A DNA stretch of 15,985 nt from Gammaproteobacteria bacterium (GCA_030617565.1 JAUWVE010000012.1:1-15985); one strand, 5' to 3'; shown: positions 6,821 through 14,928, counted from the stretch's first letter. The notes: generated from the sequence alone by a model not told the origin. Made by a program: numbers and translations.

Positions 6821-7219
6821 CGTGTCCCTAACCTGATCATGAAAATATAATATATCTTTTTACGGTTGATGAAGTCACTCTATTTCCTGACATTGCACAA
6901 TCAGCTAAATGGTGAAATCAGTGATTCCTGACTGTCTCAGCAGGGTCGACTGCAGTCCTTCTAATTTAATCTAAAACGTTTATTTTGAATGTATAGAAAT
7001 CAATTATCAGAACCCATCTATTTTCTACCTTTGATTGAATGCCGTCAATTTAGATAGCAGGTTTCTTCAGGAATCAGGCTCACGCCCCAGTTTTAACCCC
7101 ACGGGCTTTGACTTAATTACCTATTTTGGGGTGTCGAGCACTGGAAGGCTGGGCAATCGTCGTGATTTCGCTGCCTATCAGCGAAATTTCCTGGCTGCAT
7201 GAATATGGCTTACACTGAA
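6821..7219. other. Non-coding stretch without recognisable gene
   Basis: About 400 bp with no supported reading frame on either strand. It holds one clean hairpin (7165-7187) and the left target duplication of MITE copy 2 (7216-7219). The part from 7080 to 7215 is richer in GC than the preceding 200 bp and could be a decayed gene or insertion-sequence tail, but I could not match it to anything. Confidence 0.5.
7165..7187. terminator. Perfect 9-bp hairpin, possible terminator or operator
   Basis: ATTTCGCTG and CAGCGAAAT form a perfect 9-bp stem with a CCTAT loop. The following bases (TTCCTGG) are not a T-run, so it may be a regulatory dyad or a relic instead. No gene ends immediately before it. 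Confidence 0.3.
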
Positions 7220-7377
7220 GGGCACCTCTATTAATTCATGAATAATCATCTTATATCCAAAACTAGCCCTCTCTACGTTAAGAATCTTCGCAATAGCTAG
7301 CTATTACGTGCAATTCTTGCCTTGATATGACTAGTTTTGAATTTCAATCTGATCATCCAGAGTTAATAGAGGTGCCC
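7220..7377. mobile_element. MITE-like palindromic element, copy 2 (158 bp)
   Basis: Same family as the element at 3376: ends GGGCACCTCTATTAA in perfect inversion (15 bp, 16 of the outer 17), the same centre AATAGCTAGCTATT (7292-7305), two 78-nt arms around a central TA, and a different 4-bp direct duplication, TGAA, at 7216-7219 and 7378-7381. Differing duplications show independent insertions. It has no coding capacity. It ends about 100 bp before aceA and just upstream of the likely aceA promoter. Confidence 0.85.
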
Positions 7378-7406
7378 TGAAGATAAAATATTGATATTAG
7401 TCATTG

Positions 7407-7435
7407 TTGAATAACTGCTCAACTTTACCTAAAGT
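7407..7435 (+). promoter_or_regulatory. Candidate sigma-70 promoter of aceA with overlapping dyad
   Basis: TTGAAT (7407-7412), a 17-bp spacer, then TAAAGT (7430-7435), 44 bp before the aceA start. The -10 box sits in an inverted repeat AACTTTA-CC-TAAAGTT (7421-7436), a plausible operator through which a regulator would block RNA polymerase. Both boxes are imperfect matches. Confidence 0.35.
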
Positions 7436-7479
7436 TACTGCATGACATATAAAAGAACAGCTACGATGAGGATGGCGAG

Positions 7480-8796
7480 ATGAAAACACGTGACCAACAG
7501 ATTCATGACCTGGAACAGGAATGGGTGCAAAATCCCCGCTGGATAGATGTCAAACGTGGTTACGCGGCTGCTGACGTAGTTCGTTTGCGCGGTTCTGTAC
7601 AACCGGAATACACCTATGCAAGCAATGGCGCCAATAAGCTTTGGAAACTGCTGCACGGCGATGCCAGAAAGGGATACGTCAACTGCATGGGTGCAATCAC
7701 TGGAGGCCAGGCTATGCAGCAGGCCAAAGCCGGAATTGAGGCAATCTATCTTTCCGGCTGGCAGGTGGCAGCAGACGGAAACACATCGGAAACCATGTAT
7801 CCTGATCAATCTCTTTATGCCTATGATTCAGTGCCCACCATGGTGCGCCGTATCAATAACGCCTTCAAGCGTGCCGACGAAATACAATGGTCACGTGGTA
7901 TCAATCCCGGTGACAGTAATTTTATCGATCACTTTCTACCCGTCGTGGCCGATGCCGAGGCGGGATTCGGTGGCGTGCTCAACGCCTTCGAGTTGATGAA
8001 GAACATGATTGCAGCCGGCGCTGCCGGGGTTCATTACGAGGATCAGCTGGCTGCGGTTAAAAAATGCGGGCACATGGGTGGCAAGGTACTTGTGCCGACA
8101 CAGGAATCAATCCAGAAGCTCATTGCTGCGCGGCTCGCTGCCGATGTCTGCGGCGTTCCAACTATACTGCTGGCACGTACTGATGCCGAGGCAGCCAATT
8201 TACTGACCTCCGATATTGACTCAAACGACAGGCCGTTCCTGACTGGCAAGCGCACTGCGGAGGGTTTCTATTGCGTTAGAAACGGTGCCGAGCAGGCAAT
8301 ATCGCGTGGTGTTGCTTATGCCCCTTACGCCGACCTGGTGTGGTGCGAGACAGGTAAACCGGACCTGGGTTTTGCGCGCGAATTCGCTCAGGCAGTATTG
8401 GCACAGAACCCGAATAAACTACTTGCCTACAACTGTTCACCTTCATTCAACTGGAAGAAGAACCTCGATGACAGCGCTATCGCAAGTTTCCAGGACGAAC
8501 TGTCTTCGATGGGATACAAATACCAGTTCATCACCCTGGCCGGCATCCATAACATGTGGTTCAACATGTTCGACCTGGCTTACGATTATGCCCGTGGTGA
8601 AGGCATGAAACACTACATAGAAAAGGTGCAGGAGCCAGAATTCAGGGCGCGTGACAAGGGCTACACCTTTGTGTCACACCAGCAGGAAGTGGGTGCGGGT
8701 TATTTCGATGATGTGACCACCACTATTCAGGGCGGACTGTCTTCTGTTACTGCCCTGAGCGGATCCACTGAAGAGGAGCAGTTCGACGACTCGTAA
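7480..8796 (+). CDS. aceA: Isocitrate lyase
   Basis: Splits isocitrate into glyoxylate and succinate, the first step of the glyoxylate shunt, in the cytoplasm. The 438-residue length matches the short bacterial (E. coli-type) enzymes. The signature K194-K-C196-G-H198 is intact, with C196 the catalytic base. Other family blocks are visible: SGWQVAADGNTSETMYPDQSLY (92-113), the metal-binding VADAEAGFGG (156-165), HYEDQ (185-189), LLARTDAEAA, and NCSPSFNW. The ATG at 7480 is preceded by GAGGATGGCGAG, which gives a ribosome-binding site. aceK follows after 20 bp, so the two are almost certainly co-transcribed. There is no adjacent malate synthase A gene as in the E. coli aceBAK operon; glcB, convergent beyond aceK, would supply that activity. 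A candidate promoter with a dyad lies at 7407-7436. Confidence 0.97.
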   Translation: MKTRDQQIHDLEQEWVQNPRWIDVKRGYAAADVVRLRGSVQPEYTYASNGANKLWKLLHGDARKGYVNCMGAITGGQAMQQAKAGIEAIYLSGWQVAADGNTSETMYPDQSLYAYDSVPTMVRRINNAFKRADEIQWSRGINPGDSNFIDHFLPVVADAEAGFGGVLNAFELMKNMIAAGAAGVHYEDQLAAVKKCGHMGGKVLVPTQESIQKLIAARLAADVCGVPTILLARTDAEAANLLTSDIDSNDRPFLTGKRTAEGFYCVRNGAEQAISRGVAYAPYADLVWCETGKPDLGFAREFAQAVLAQNPNKLLAYNCSPSFNWKKNLDDSAIASFQDELSSMGYKYQFITLAGIHNMWFNMFDLAYDYARGEGMKHYIEKVQEPEFRARDKGYTFVSHQQEVGAGYFDDVTTTIQGGLSSVTALSGSTEEEQFDDS

Positions 8797-8815
8797 ACCG
8801 CCAAAAGGGAATGCC

Positions 8816-10558
8816 GTGGCCTCTGGTAGCGGCGAGCACATCCTATCGCTGCACGTGGGGCAGATGGCAACAGCACATCCCCCGATGGTGGGCGAGATCG
8901 CGCACACCATCCTGCGCGGCTTCAACAATCACTTTGACATCTTCAGGTCCACTACGCGAGAGGCCCGGAGTAACTTCATCAGCGGTAAATGGATGGCCAG
9001 CCGGAATGCTGCGATCCGCCGTATAAGTTTGTACGATACGCGTGTGTGCGAAACGATTGCCGAACTGCGCAGCCGTTCGGATACCGATATACTCGATCCG
9101 AATTTGTGGCAGCAAATCAAGTTCCATTACATGGGGCTGCTCTATCGCCATCGTCAACCGGAACTGGCTGAGACTTTCTACAATTCGGTGTTTGTCGGCC
9201 TGTTTGAACGCCACTTTTACAATAACGATTTCATCTTCGTGCGCCCATCGGTATCGACCGAGCGGCTCGACAGTAACGACCCCGTGTACCGCTGCTATTA
9301 TCCCATACGCGAAGGCTGGCGGCTGGTACTGACCCGCATACTTGAAGACGCCGACCTCGGACTGCCATTTGGCGACTTGAGTAAGGATGTACGGAATATC
9401 ACCGCCGATATGCGACGCCATGCGAACCTGCCACGTCAACTGGCGCAGCATTTCCAGATTCAGATGCTGCACCCGGTGTTCTATCGTAATCGTACTGCCT
9501 ATCTCGTTGGCAGGGTGATCAATGGTCCGGACCGTTATCCCTTCATTCTACGAGTGCGCCGCAGTGCTGCGGGGGCGGCCTATGTCGAGAACCTGATCAG
9601 TGAACGCAATGACGTTGCAAACCTGTTTACCTCGGCAAGGGCCTACTTCCTGGTCGATACCGAAGTGCCATCAGCAGTCATCCACTTCCTGCTAGGTTTT
9701 CTGCCAGAGAAAACGGCGGCTGACCTGTATACACAGATCGGATTTCACAAACAGGGCAAGGCGGAGTTCTATCGTGACTTTCTGGATCACCTGAAGCGTT
9801 CGTCAGACACCATAGACACGGCGCCGGGCAGCAAAGGCATGGTCATGCTGGTGTTCACCTTGCCTTCCTACCCGTATGTCTTCAAGGTCATCCGTGACCG
9901 TTTCCGGCCCCCCAAGGATACAACCCGACAGCAGGTCATTGATCGCTATCACCTGGTCAAGCAGCATGATCGCGTCGGCCGCATGTCGGACGCCTGGGAA
10001 TTTTCCTATACCGCTTTTCCGCTTGACCGCTTTAGCGACGAACTGCTTGATGAGCTAAAGACTGAGGCAAGTTCACAGGTTTCCATTGAGGGCGATCGTC
10101 TGGTAATCAAGCACCTGTTTATTGAACGTCGCCTGGTGCCACTCGACCTGTATCTCGAACGGGTTGCTGGTGATGAGGCACGACATGCTTTAAAAGAGTA
10201 TGGTGATGCGATATGCGACATTGCCGAAGCGGGCATATTTGCAGGTGACCTGTTGCCAAAAAACTTCGGAATTACGCGTTACGGCCGCGTCATATTCTAT
10301 GATTACGATGAGATCGTGCCACTGGTTGAGTGCAATTTCAGGCATATACCAGCCCCTCGCTATCCGGAGGATGAATTTGCCGCAGAGCCATGGTATTCCG
10401 TCGGCGTGCACGATATTTTCCCGGAAGAATTTTCCGGTTTCCTGATCGCCGATCCGATCCAGCGCCGGTTGTTTGAGCAGTTGCATCCCGGCCTGTTCCA
10501 GGCCGATTACTGGAAGACATTACAGGCCTGCGTCGTGGCAGGTCGTTATCCTGATTAA
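8816..10558 (+). CDS. aceK: Isocitrate dehydrogenase kinase/phosphatase
   Basis: Bifunctional enzyme that phosphorylates and dephosphorylates isocitrate dehydrogenase, shifting isocitrate between the TCA cycle and the glyoxylate shunt. The 580-residue product is full length for the family. Residues about 1-310 form the regulatory region. The kinase-like region carries the ATP-binding loop A336-P-G-S-K-G-M-V-M, K357 in YVFKVI, and the catalytic segment G477-D478-L-L-P-K-N483-F-G, followed by YDYDE (495-499) in the metal-binding position. The start is GTG at 8816: AAAAGGGA lies just upstream (8804-8810), while the ATG at 8811 is in another frame. The gene starts 20 bp after the aceA stop and shares its transcript. 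It ends 50 bp before the convergent glcB stop. All key residues I can place are present. Confidence 0.96.
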   Translation: MASGSGEHILSLHVGQMATAHPPMVGEIAHTILRGFNNHFDIFRSTTREARSNFISGKWMASRNAAIRRISLYDTRVCETIAELRSRSDTDILDPNLWQQIKFHYMGLLYRHRQPELAETFYNSVFVGLFERHFYNNDFIFVRPSVSTERLDSNDPVYRCYYPIREGWRLVLTRILEDADLGLPFGDLSKDVRNITADMRRHANLPRQLAQHFQIQMLHPVFYRNRTAYLVGRVINGPDRYPFILRVRRSAAGAAYVENLISERNDVANLFTSARAYFLVDTEVPSAVIHFLLGFLPEKTAADLYTQIGFHKQGKAEFYRDFLDHLKRSSDTIDTAPGSKGMVMLVFTLPSYPYVFKVIRDRFRPPKDTTRQQVIDRYHLVKQHDRVGRMSDAWEFSYTAFPLDRFSDELLDELKTEASSQVSIEGDRLVIKHLFIERRLVPLDLYLERVAGDEARHALKEYGDAICDIAEAGIFAGDLLPKNFGITRYGRVIFYDYDEIVPLVECNFRHIPAPRYPEDEFAAEPWYSVGVHDIFPEEFSGFLIADPIQRRLFEQLHPGLFQADYWKTLQACVVAGRYPD

Positions 10559-10578
10559 TTGGTAATGTAAGCGCGACA

Positions 10579-10598
10579 TCGGGCCGACGGCGGCCTGA
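10579..10598. terminator. Hairpin between convergent aceK and glcB
   Basis: TCGGGCCG and CGGCCTGA form an 8-bp GC-rich stem (one G-T pair) around an ACGG loop in the 49-bp gap between the two stop codons. There is no T-run on either side, so termination may be weak or need Rho. Confidence 0.4.
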
Positions 10599-10607
10599 GT
10601 ACTCTCA

Positions 10608-12782
10608 CTAGCCGTATTTATTTTTTGCCACGCGACGGTATTGATAGAGCAAAGGCTCTGTATAACCGCTGGGTTGTTGACGGCCATCGAAGACCAGTCT
10701 ACAGGCTGCCTGGAAGGCGATGCTGGTATCGAAGCCAGGTGCCATATTACGGTAGGCTGGATCGCCAGTGTTTTGACGATCTACGGCGACTGCCATGCGT
10801 TCGAAGGCGGCTTGAACCTGCTGCCGTGAGCAAATTCCGTGGTGTAGCCAGTTGGCGAGGTGCTGGCTGGAGATGCGCAGCGTTGCACGGTCTTCCATCA
10901 GGCCGGTGTCATGGATATCGGGCACCTTTGAGCAGCCGATTCCCTGTTCCACCCAGCGTACGACGTATCCGAGTATGCCCTGAGTATTATTGTCGAGCTC
11001 CTGTTGTATCTCTTCGTCTGTCAGCGCTGAGTCACCCTGTAGAGGTATCGCCAGCATATCAATACGCCGGGCCGGCTTGCGTGTCGCGAGCTTTGCCTGC
11101 ACTGCTGTGATATCGACCTGGTGGTAGTGCATTGCGTGCAGCACGGCAGCAGTGGGGGAGGGAACCCAGGCGGTATTGGCGCCGGCGCGCGGGTGGCCGA
11201 TCTTGTTTTCCATCATGGCCGCCATTTCATCCGGCATGGCCCACATGCCTTTGCCGATCTGTGCCTTGCCTGTGAAGCCGCATGCGAGGCCGATATCGAC
11301 GTTGGAGTCCTCATAGGCACTGATCCATAGTGAGTCCTTGATCGCTGCCTTGCGCATGATCGGGCCGGCTTCCATGCTGGTATGTATTTCGTCGCCGGTG
11401 CGATCCAGAAACCCGGTGTTGATAAACGCGACACGATCTTTTGCAGCGCGAATGCAGGACTTAAGGTTCAGTGAAGTACGTCGCTCTTCATCCATGATGC
11501 CCATTTTCAGCGTGTTGCGCACAAGCCCCAGGGCATCTTCGATAAAATCAAACAGGTCGTTGGTAAAGGCGACTTCATCAGGGCCATGCATCTTCGGCTT
11601 GACTATGTAGACGCTGCCGCTGCATGAGTTCTTCAACTCCCCTGTGCCTTTGATATCATGCAATGCGATCAGGCTGGTTATCACGCCATCGAGTATGCCC
11701 TCGGGGATTTCGTTACCATTACGATCCAGAACGGCATCGCAGGTCATCAGGTGGCCATTGTTGCGAATCAGCAGCAGGCTGCGGCCCGGCAGCGAGAATG
11801 GCTCACCGGTCGGGGAGAGATAGCTGCGATCAGGATCCAGATTGCGCGTCAGTTGTTTTCCCTGTTTATAAAACGTCACGTTCAGGTCAGCTTTCATCAG
11901 GCCCAGCCAGTTGCGATAGGCGAGTGTTTTATCTGTGGCATCAACTGTGGCGACTGAGTCCTCGCAATCCTGGATAGTGGTTACGGCAGCCTCCATCTGA
12001 ACATCACAGATGCTGGCCGGGTGGAAACGTGCCAGATAGTGATCAGGATCGATAGTAAGTTCGATGTGCAGACCATGGTTGCGCAGAAGGATCGCTGAAG
12101 GGTGTACCGGGGAGCCGCTATAGCCGGCAAACTGGCCGGGTCGTGCGAGCCCGCTGATCTGACCATCTGCCTGGCGCAGTTTCAGGATCCCATTGATGAT
12201 TTCATAGCCAGCCACGCTGGAGTGACCGCCTGCTTGCAGCGGCACAGCGGCATCGAGAAAATCCATCGCGTAGCGGATCGACTGACGCGCGCGTGCCGAG
12301 TTAAACTTATTACCTCGTGCCAGCTCACCGTCATCCGGGATTACGTTAGTGCCATACAGCGAATCGTACAGGCTCCCCCAGCGTGCATTGGTGGCGTTCA
12401 GGGCGTAGCGTGCATTTGTGACCGGGACGACCAGCTGGGGACCTGCAATGCTATGAATCTCGGGATCGGTGCCGCTGGTGGTAATGGTGAAATCATCACC
12501 TTCAGGTAGCAGGTAGCCTATCGATGCGAGGAACTCCCGGTAGCCGGTGGCATCATGGGGCAGTTCGGCTCGTTGAAGGTGCCACTCGTCGATCTGCCGC
12601 TGCAAGGTTTCACGTTTCTCAATGAGGGCCCTGTTGCGTGGCCCGAACACATCGATGCAATGTTCAAGGCTTGCCCAGAAGGCGTCTGCCTCAATACCCA
12701 AACCCGGTAAGACTTCATTCTGTACCAGTTGGTGCAGTACTTCGGCGACTTGCAGGCCGCCAATCTGGATTTTTTCAGTCAT
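10608..12782 (-). CDS. glcB: Malate synthase G
   Basis: Condenses glyoxylate with acetyl-CoA to malate, completing the glyoxylate shunt. At 724 residues it matches the G isoform (E. coli 723) and not the approximately 530-residue A isoform. By motif, active-site residues include R340 (LLLIRN), E432 (MDEERRT), D460 (GFLDRTGDE) and D631 (LMEDRATLRIS). C617 in GIGCSKVPDIH corresponds to the Cys near the active site of the E. coli enzyme. The ATG at 12782 is preceded on its strand by AGAGGGA about 8 nt upstream. It is transcribed toward aceA-aceK and so has its own promoter, somewhere in 12790-13000, which I could not assign. The protein appears complete, with no lesion. Confidence 0.97.
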   Translation of the reverse strand: MTEKIQIGGLQVAEVLHQLVQNEVLPGLGIEADAFWASLEHCIDVFGPRNRALIEKRETLQRQIDEWHLQRAELPHDATGYREFLASIGYLLPEGDDFTITTSGTDPEIHSIAGPQLVVPVTNARYALNATNARWGSLYDSLYGTNVIPDDGELARGNKFNSARARQSIRYAMDFLDAAVPLQAGGHSSVAGYEIINGILKLRQADGQISGLARPGQFAGYSGSPVHPSAILLRNHGLHIELTIDPDHYLARFHPASICDVQMEAAVTTIQDCEDSVATVDATDKTLAYRNWLGLMKADLNVTFYKQGKQLTRNLDPDRSYLSPTGEPFSLPGRSLLLIRNNGHLMTCDAVLDRNGNEIPEGILDGVITSLIALHDIKGTGELKNSCSGSVYIVKPKMHGPDEVAFTNDLFDFIEDALGLVRNTLKMGIMDEERRTSLNLKSCIRAAKDRVAFINTGFLDRTGDEIHTSMEAGPIMRKAAIKDSLWISAYEDSNVDIGLACGFTGKAQIGKGMWAMPDEMAAMMENKIGHPRAGANTAWVPSPTAAVLHAMHYHQVDITAVQAKLATRKPARRIDMLAIPLQGDSALTDEEIQQELDNNTQGILGYVVRWVEQGIGCSKVPDIHDTGLMEDRATLRISSQHLANWLHHGICSRQQVQAAFERMAVAVDRQNTGDPAYRNMAPGFDTSIAFQAACRLVFDGRQQPSGYTEPLLYQYRRVAKNKYG

Positions 12783-13352
12783 CCCAACGTCCCTCTATCA
12801 TCTCTGCGTTCAAAGCACAGATCTGGCTTTCATCCTCTCTTAATCGTCAGAACTTGTCTACTGGCAAGATCATTCATCGTATTTGTATAATCCAGAATAT
12901 AATAGCTATGCTTGTATGTAACTGTTGTAGATGAAAAATAAAACATCTAGTCACGGTGCGATATTTTCCAGGGAATTGTTAGTTTTTCCCTGGTAAGAGG
13001 GGAGTGGGGAAGAAGACCGTCAGCTTTTAAGTGCAACAGCTTTTATAGTACAAGATTGGAAAACCACATGTTTCATGGTACAAGTTAGTGATTTGCTCCA
13101 CAGCAAACCAAGGTTTGAACGACTTCACATTGAGATAGAGGAAAAGGGGTGTGCGTGCATGGCCCCTTTCTGAATGTATTCGAACGACTCAGGCCTGCCT
13201 GGTAGATACATAAAGTATAATAGTTTTTGACACATGAACGATGGCAGCGGTCGGCAGGAGTATGGCTTTTACATCAGCGCACTTCCCGGATTGTTTTGTT
13301 GTATGCTTATTCATATAGTGTTCATGGATTATAAGCGGAAACGGGTCTGGAA
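12783..13352. other. Intergenic region between divergent glcB and gspH, with several dyads
   Basis: About 570 bp with no supported gene. It holds inverted repeats: TAGATG/CATCTA (12928-12949); CCAGGGAA/TTCCCTGG (12968-12993); TTTGCT/AGCAAA (13092-13107), overlapping CAAACC/GGTTTG (13104-13117); and AAAGGGG/CCCCTTT (13143-13169). A TATAAT occurs at 13216-13221 without a good -35 box, and another at 12886-12891. Promoters for both flanking genes must lie here, but none is convincing. Confidence 0.5.
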
Positions 13353-13397
13353 TTGATTTTAATTAGTGGTAAAGGGGGCAGGTTTGATTGGCCTAAG

Positions 13398-13445
13398 AAG
13401 GGATCAGATTTGATTTTGGATTTCAAAAAATCGAGTATAACTCCG
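13398..13445. repeat. Degenerate REP-like palindrome at the gspH start
   Basis: AGGGATCAGATTTGATTTT and a weaker inverted arm ending AACTCC flank a short loop. It matches the better-preserved copy at 13915-13960 (GGGTCAGATTTGATTTTT). It contributes the GAAGGG ribosome-binding site and the TTG at 13410 proposed as the gspH start. Related half-sites precede it at about 13343 (GGGTCTGGAATTGATTTT) and 13373 (GGGGGCAGGTTTGATTGG). Confidence 0.55.
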
Positions 13446-13928
13446 TTGCAACAAGGCTTCTCTCTAATCGAAATCATGGTCGTCGTGTTTTTGATAGCCC
13501 TTACCGTGAGTGTCATCTCTGTCAATCTCAATCAAAACATCGAAAAAGTTATTGAAGGCGAAGCAAAAAGATTTGTCGCACTGACTGAATTGCTTTGCCA
13601 GGAGAGCGTCATCCAGGGACGAGCCTTTGCTATTGATTCGGCAGACGGTAACAGTTACCAGTTTTTATCCCAGTCAAATCAAGCCCGGTCCAAAATAAAG
13701 TGGGTGCCTGTAAAAGGTGATGATCTATTTCGATTGCGAACACTTCCTGAAAACGTGTCTATGGAAATCGAGGTGTACAAGGCAGGTAAACCTAATAGTA
13801 GCCAACTTATCGAGTGTGGCACTGATGGGTTGTTGCCACGATTTGACGTATACTTTGAAGCCGATGAAATACGGTATAAAGTGGTTAACGACTTAACTGA
13901 TGGACTACAGGTGAAGGGTCAGATTTGA
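13410..13928 (+). CDS. gspH: Type II secretion minor pseudopilin GspH
   Basis: A type IV prepilin-like protein that helps build the pseudopilus tip in the periplasm. With the TTG at 13410, a 16-residue leader ends Q-Q-G, followed by F-S-L-I-E and a hydrophobic helix (IMVVVFLIALTVSVISV). Gly at -1 and Glu at +5 mark the prepilin peptidase site. The globular part is poorly conserved, as is normal for GspH, with a tail typical of the family (CGTDGLLPRFDVYFE). There is no ATG or GTG in frame before the cleavage site. The TTG at 13410 is chosen because GAAGGG lies just upstream and the same arrangement occurs at gspI. A TTG at 13353 would give a 35-residue leader and is the alternative. The stop TGA (13926-13928) overlaps the gspI start by 4 bp and lies inside a REP-like hairpin. 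Confidence 0.8.
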   Translation: MILDFKKSSITPLQQGFSLIEIMVVVFLIALTVSVISVNLNQNIEKVIEGEAKRFVALTELLCQESVIQGRAFAIDSADGNSYQFLSQSNQARSKIKWVPVKGDDLFRLRTLPENVSMEIEVYKAGKPNSSQLIECGTDGLLPRFDVYFEADEIRYKVVNDLTDGLQVKGQI

Positions 13929-13960
13929 TTTTTACATATCCAAAAATCAAGTCTGACTCC
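13915..13960. repeat. REP-like hairpin overlapping gspH stop and gspI start
   Basis: GTCAGATTTGATTTTT (13918-13933) and AAAAATCAAGTCTGAC (13942-13957) form a 16-bp stem with one G-T pair and an 8-nt loop. The outer GGG...TCC resembles the palindromic REP units that many gammaproteobacteria carry with RAYT transposases. The gspH stop TGA and the gspI TTG start both lie in the 5' arm, and GAAGGG (13913-13918) at its foot is the only candidate ribosome-binding site. Confidence 0.75.
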
Positions 13961-14326
13961 TTAGCTTGCGAAAGAGGCTTCACCTTGCTCGAAGTCATCG
14001 TCGCCCTTGGCATCGTCACTGTCGGCATTCTTGCTGTCTCCAAGGCCATGTCCGGTCATGCAAATACCTTATTGGGCTCTGAGGAACGAATGATTGGCTA
14101 CTGGGTTGCCGCCAACCAGCTTGAATATGCCCGCATCATCAAAACCATTCCTGTTGCTGGTGAGAACCATGGCAGGGTCGACATGGCAGACCGGACATGG
14201 TTTTATCGGGAGGCAACGTCGCCGACAGCGGAACCGCGTTTATTTCGTGTTGATATAAATGTCTTCACTGATGAAAAAGAGCAAGACCAGGTGGGTTATC
14301 TATTCGGTTATCTTAAACGCCCATGA
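13925..14326 (+). CDS. gspI: Type II secretion minor pseudopilin GspI
   Basis: The 133-residue prepilin-like protein is the expected length for GspI, which nucleates the tip complex with GspJ and GspK. The leader of 18 residues ends E-R-G, then F-T-L-L-E and a hydrophobic helix (VIVALGIVTVGILAVSKAM); Gly -1 and Glu +5 are intact. The middle (GYWVAANQLEYARI) matches the family's WxAxNxL-type motif. The start is TTG at 13925: the frame has a stop at 13898, and no ATG or GTG lies between that stop and the cleavage site. GAAGGG provides the ribosome-binding site. Its start overlaps the gspH stop and its stop overlaps the gspJ ATG (ATGA), so translation of the three genes is probably coupled. Confidence 0.88.
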   Translation: MIFTYPKIKSDSLACERGFTLLEVIVALGIVTVGILAVSKAMSGHANTLLGSEERMIGYWVAANQLEYARIIKTIPVAGENHGRVDMADRTWFYREATSPTAEPRLFRVDINVFTDEKEQDQVGYLFGYLKRP

Positions 14327-14928
14327 ATTCCAGTCGTGGCTTCACGCTGTTGGAGATGATCGTAGCGATCAGTATTTTCTCCATTATCGCTATCGTCAGT
14401 TACACTAGCCTGAACCGTTTCCTTGATCAACGTGACTGGATCGAAACAGGAAGCGAAAGTCTGAAACAACTGCAAATTGCCTACCTGATTATTGCCCAGG
14501 ATTTGCGCCGGCTTTCTCCCCGGATAGTACGTGATGGATATGGTGATGCCGAACCACTTTTTATCGCCATGAGTCCAACAGATTCTGCCAATGGAGAGGT
14601 CTTGCGCTTCACCACTTACAAACACGATAGCAGTCTGCCCGGTTTGAGTGCACAGGTACGTGTTGCCTATCGCCTTGAAGGTGATGAGCTGTTTCGTATC
14701 AGCTGGCCGGTATTGGATCGTGACCAGGATACTCCTGAATATCGTCAGCGTTTATTATCTGATATTCAGTCACTCCAGATCGATTTGATCGATACCAGTA
14801 ATGACGAAGTCCAGACATTGAAAGGCTGGACAGAACCTGAAAGGCTGCCAGATGGTATTGATCTTCAGATAACACTGGAAAATGGACGGTATTATCAAAG
14901 AATATTCGAGGTCAGGCATGGGCAATAA
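14323..14928 (+). CDS. gspJ: Type II secretion minor pseudopilin GspJ
   Basis: The 201-residue prepilin-like protein is normal GspJ length. The short leader MNSSRG is followed by F-T-L-L-E and a hydrophobic helix (MIVAISIFSIIAIVSYTSL), a complete prepilin peptidase site. The following segment (LNRFLDQRDWIETGSESLKQLQIAYLIIAQDLRRLSPR) fits GspJ, including the conserved Q-D-L-R near the end of the long helix. The ATG at 14323 overlaps the gspI TGA in ATGA. The 3' end overlaps the gspK start by 11 bp. With GspI and GspK it forms the heterotrimer that caps the pseudopilus. Confidence 0.92.
   Translation: MNSSRGFTLLEMIVAISIFSIIAIVSYTSLNRFLDQRDWIETGSESLKQLQIAYLIIAQDLRRLSPRIVRDGYGDAEPLFIAMSPTDSANGEVLRFTTYKHDSSLPGLSAQVRVAYRLEGDELFRISWPVLDRDQDTPEYRQRLLSDIQSLQIDLIDTSNDEVQTLKGWTEPERLPDGIDLQITLENGRYYQRIFEVRHGQ

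Noticed and set aside
8811..8813. ATG just before the aceK GTG as the start codon
   Set aside because: It is in a different reading frame from aceK; GTG at 8816 with AAAAGGGA upstream fits.
8843..9472. Long open frame (209 codons) on the minus strand inside aceK
   Set aside because: It is the antisense shadow of a well-supported aceK; its composition has no domain-like pattern and no ribosome-binding site supports it.
10625..11110. Plus-strand frame of 161 codons opposite glcB
   Set aside because: Antisense to conserved malate synthase G sequence; rich in Arg, Cys and Pro as expected for a shadow frame.
12102..12509. Plus-strand frame of 135 codons opposite glcB
   Set aside because: Also a shadow of glcB, which covers the region with intact family motifs.
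13340..13446. CRISPR-like repeats upstream of gspH
   Set aside because: The units are degenerate, unequally spaced and palindromic, with no unique spacers of constant length and no cas gene; a REP-like origin fits better.
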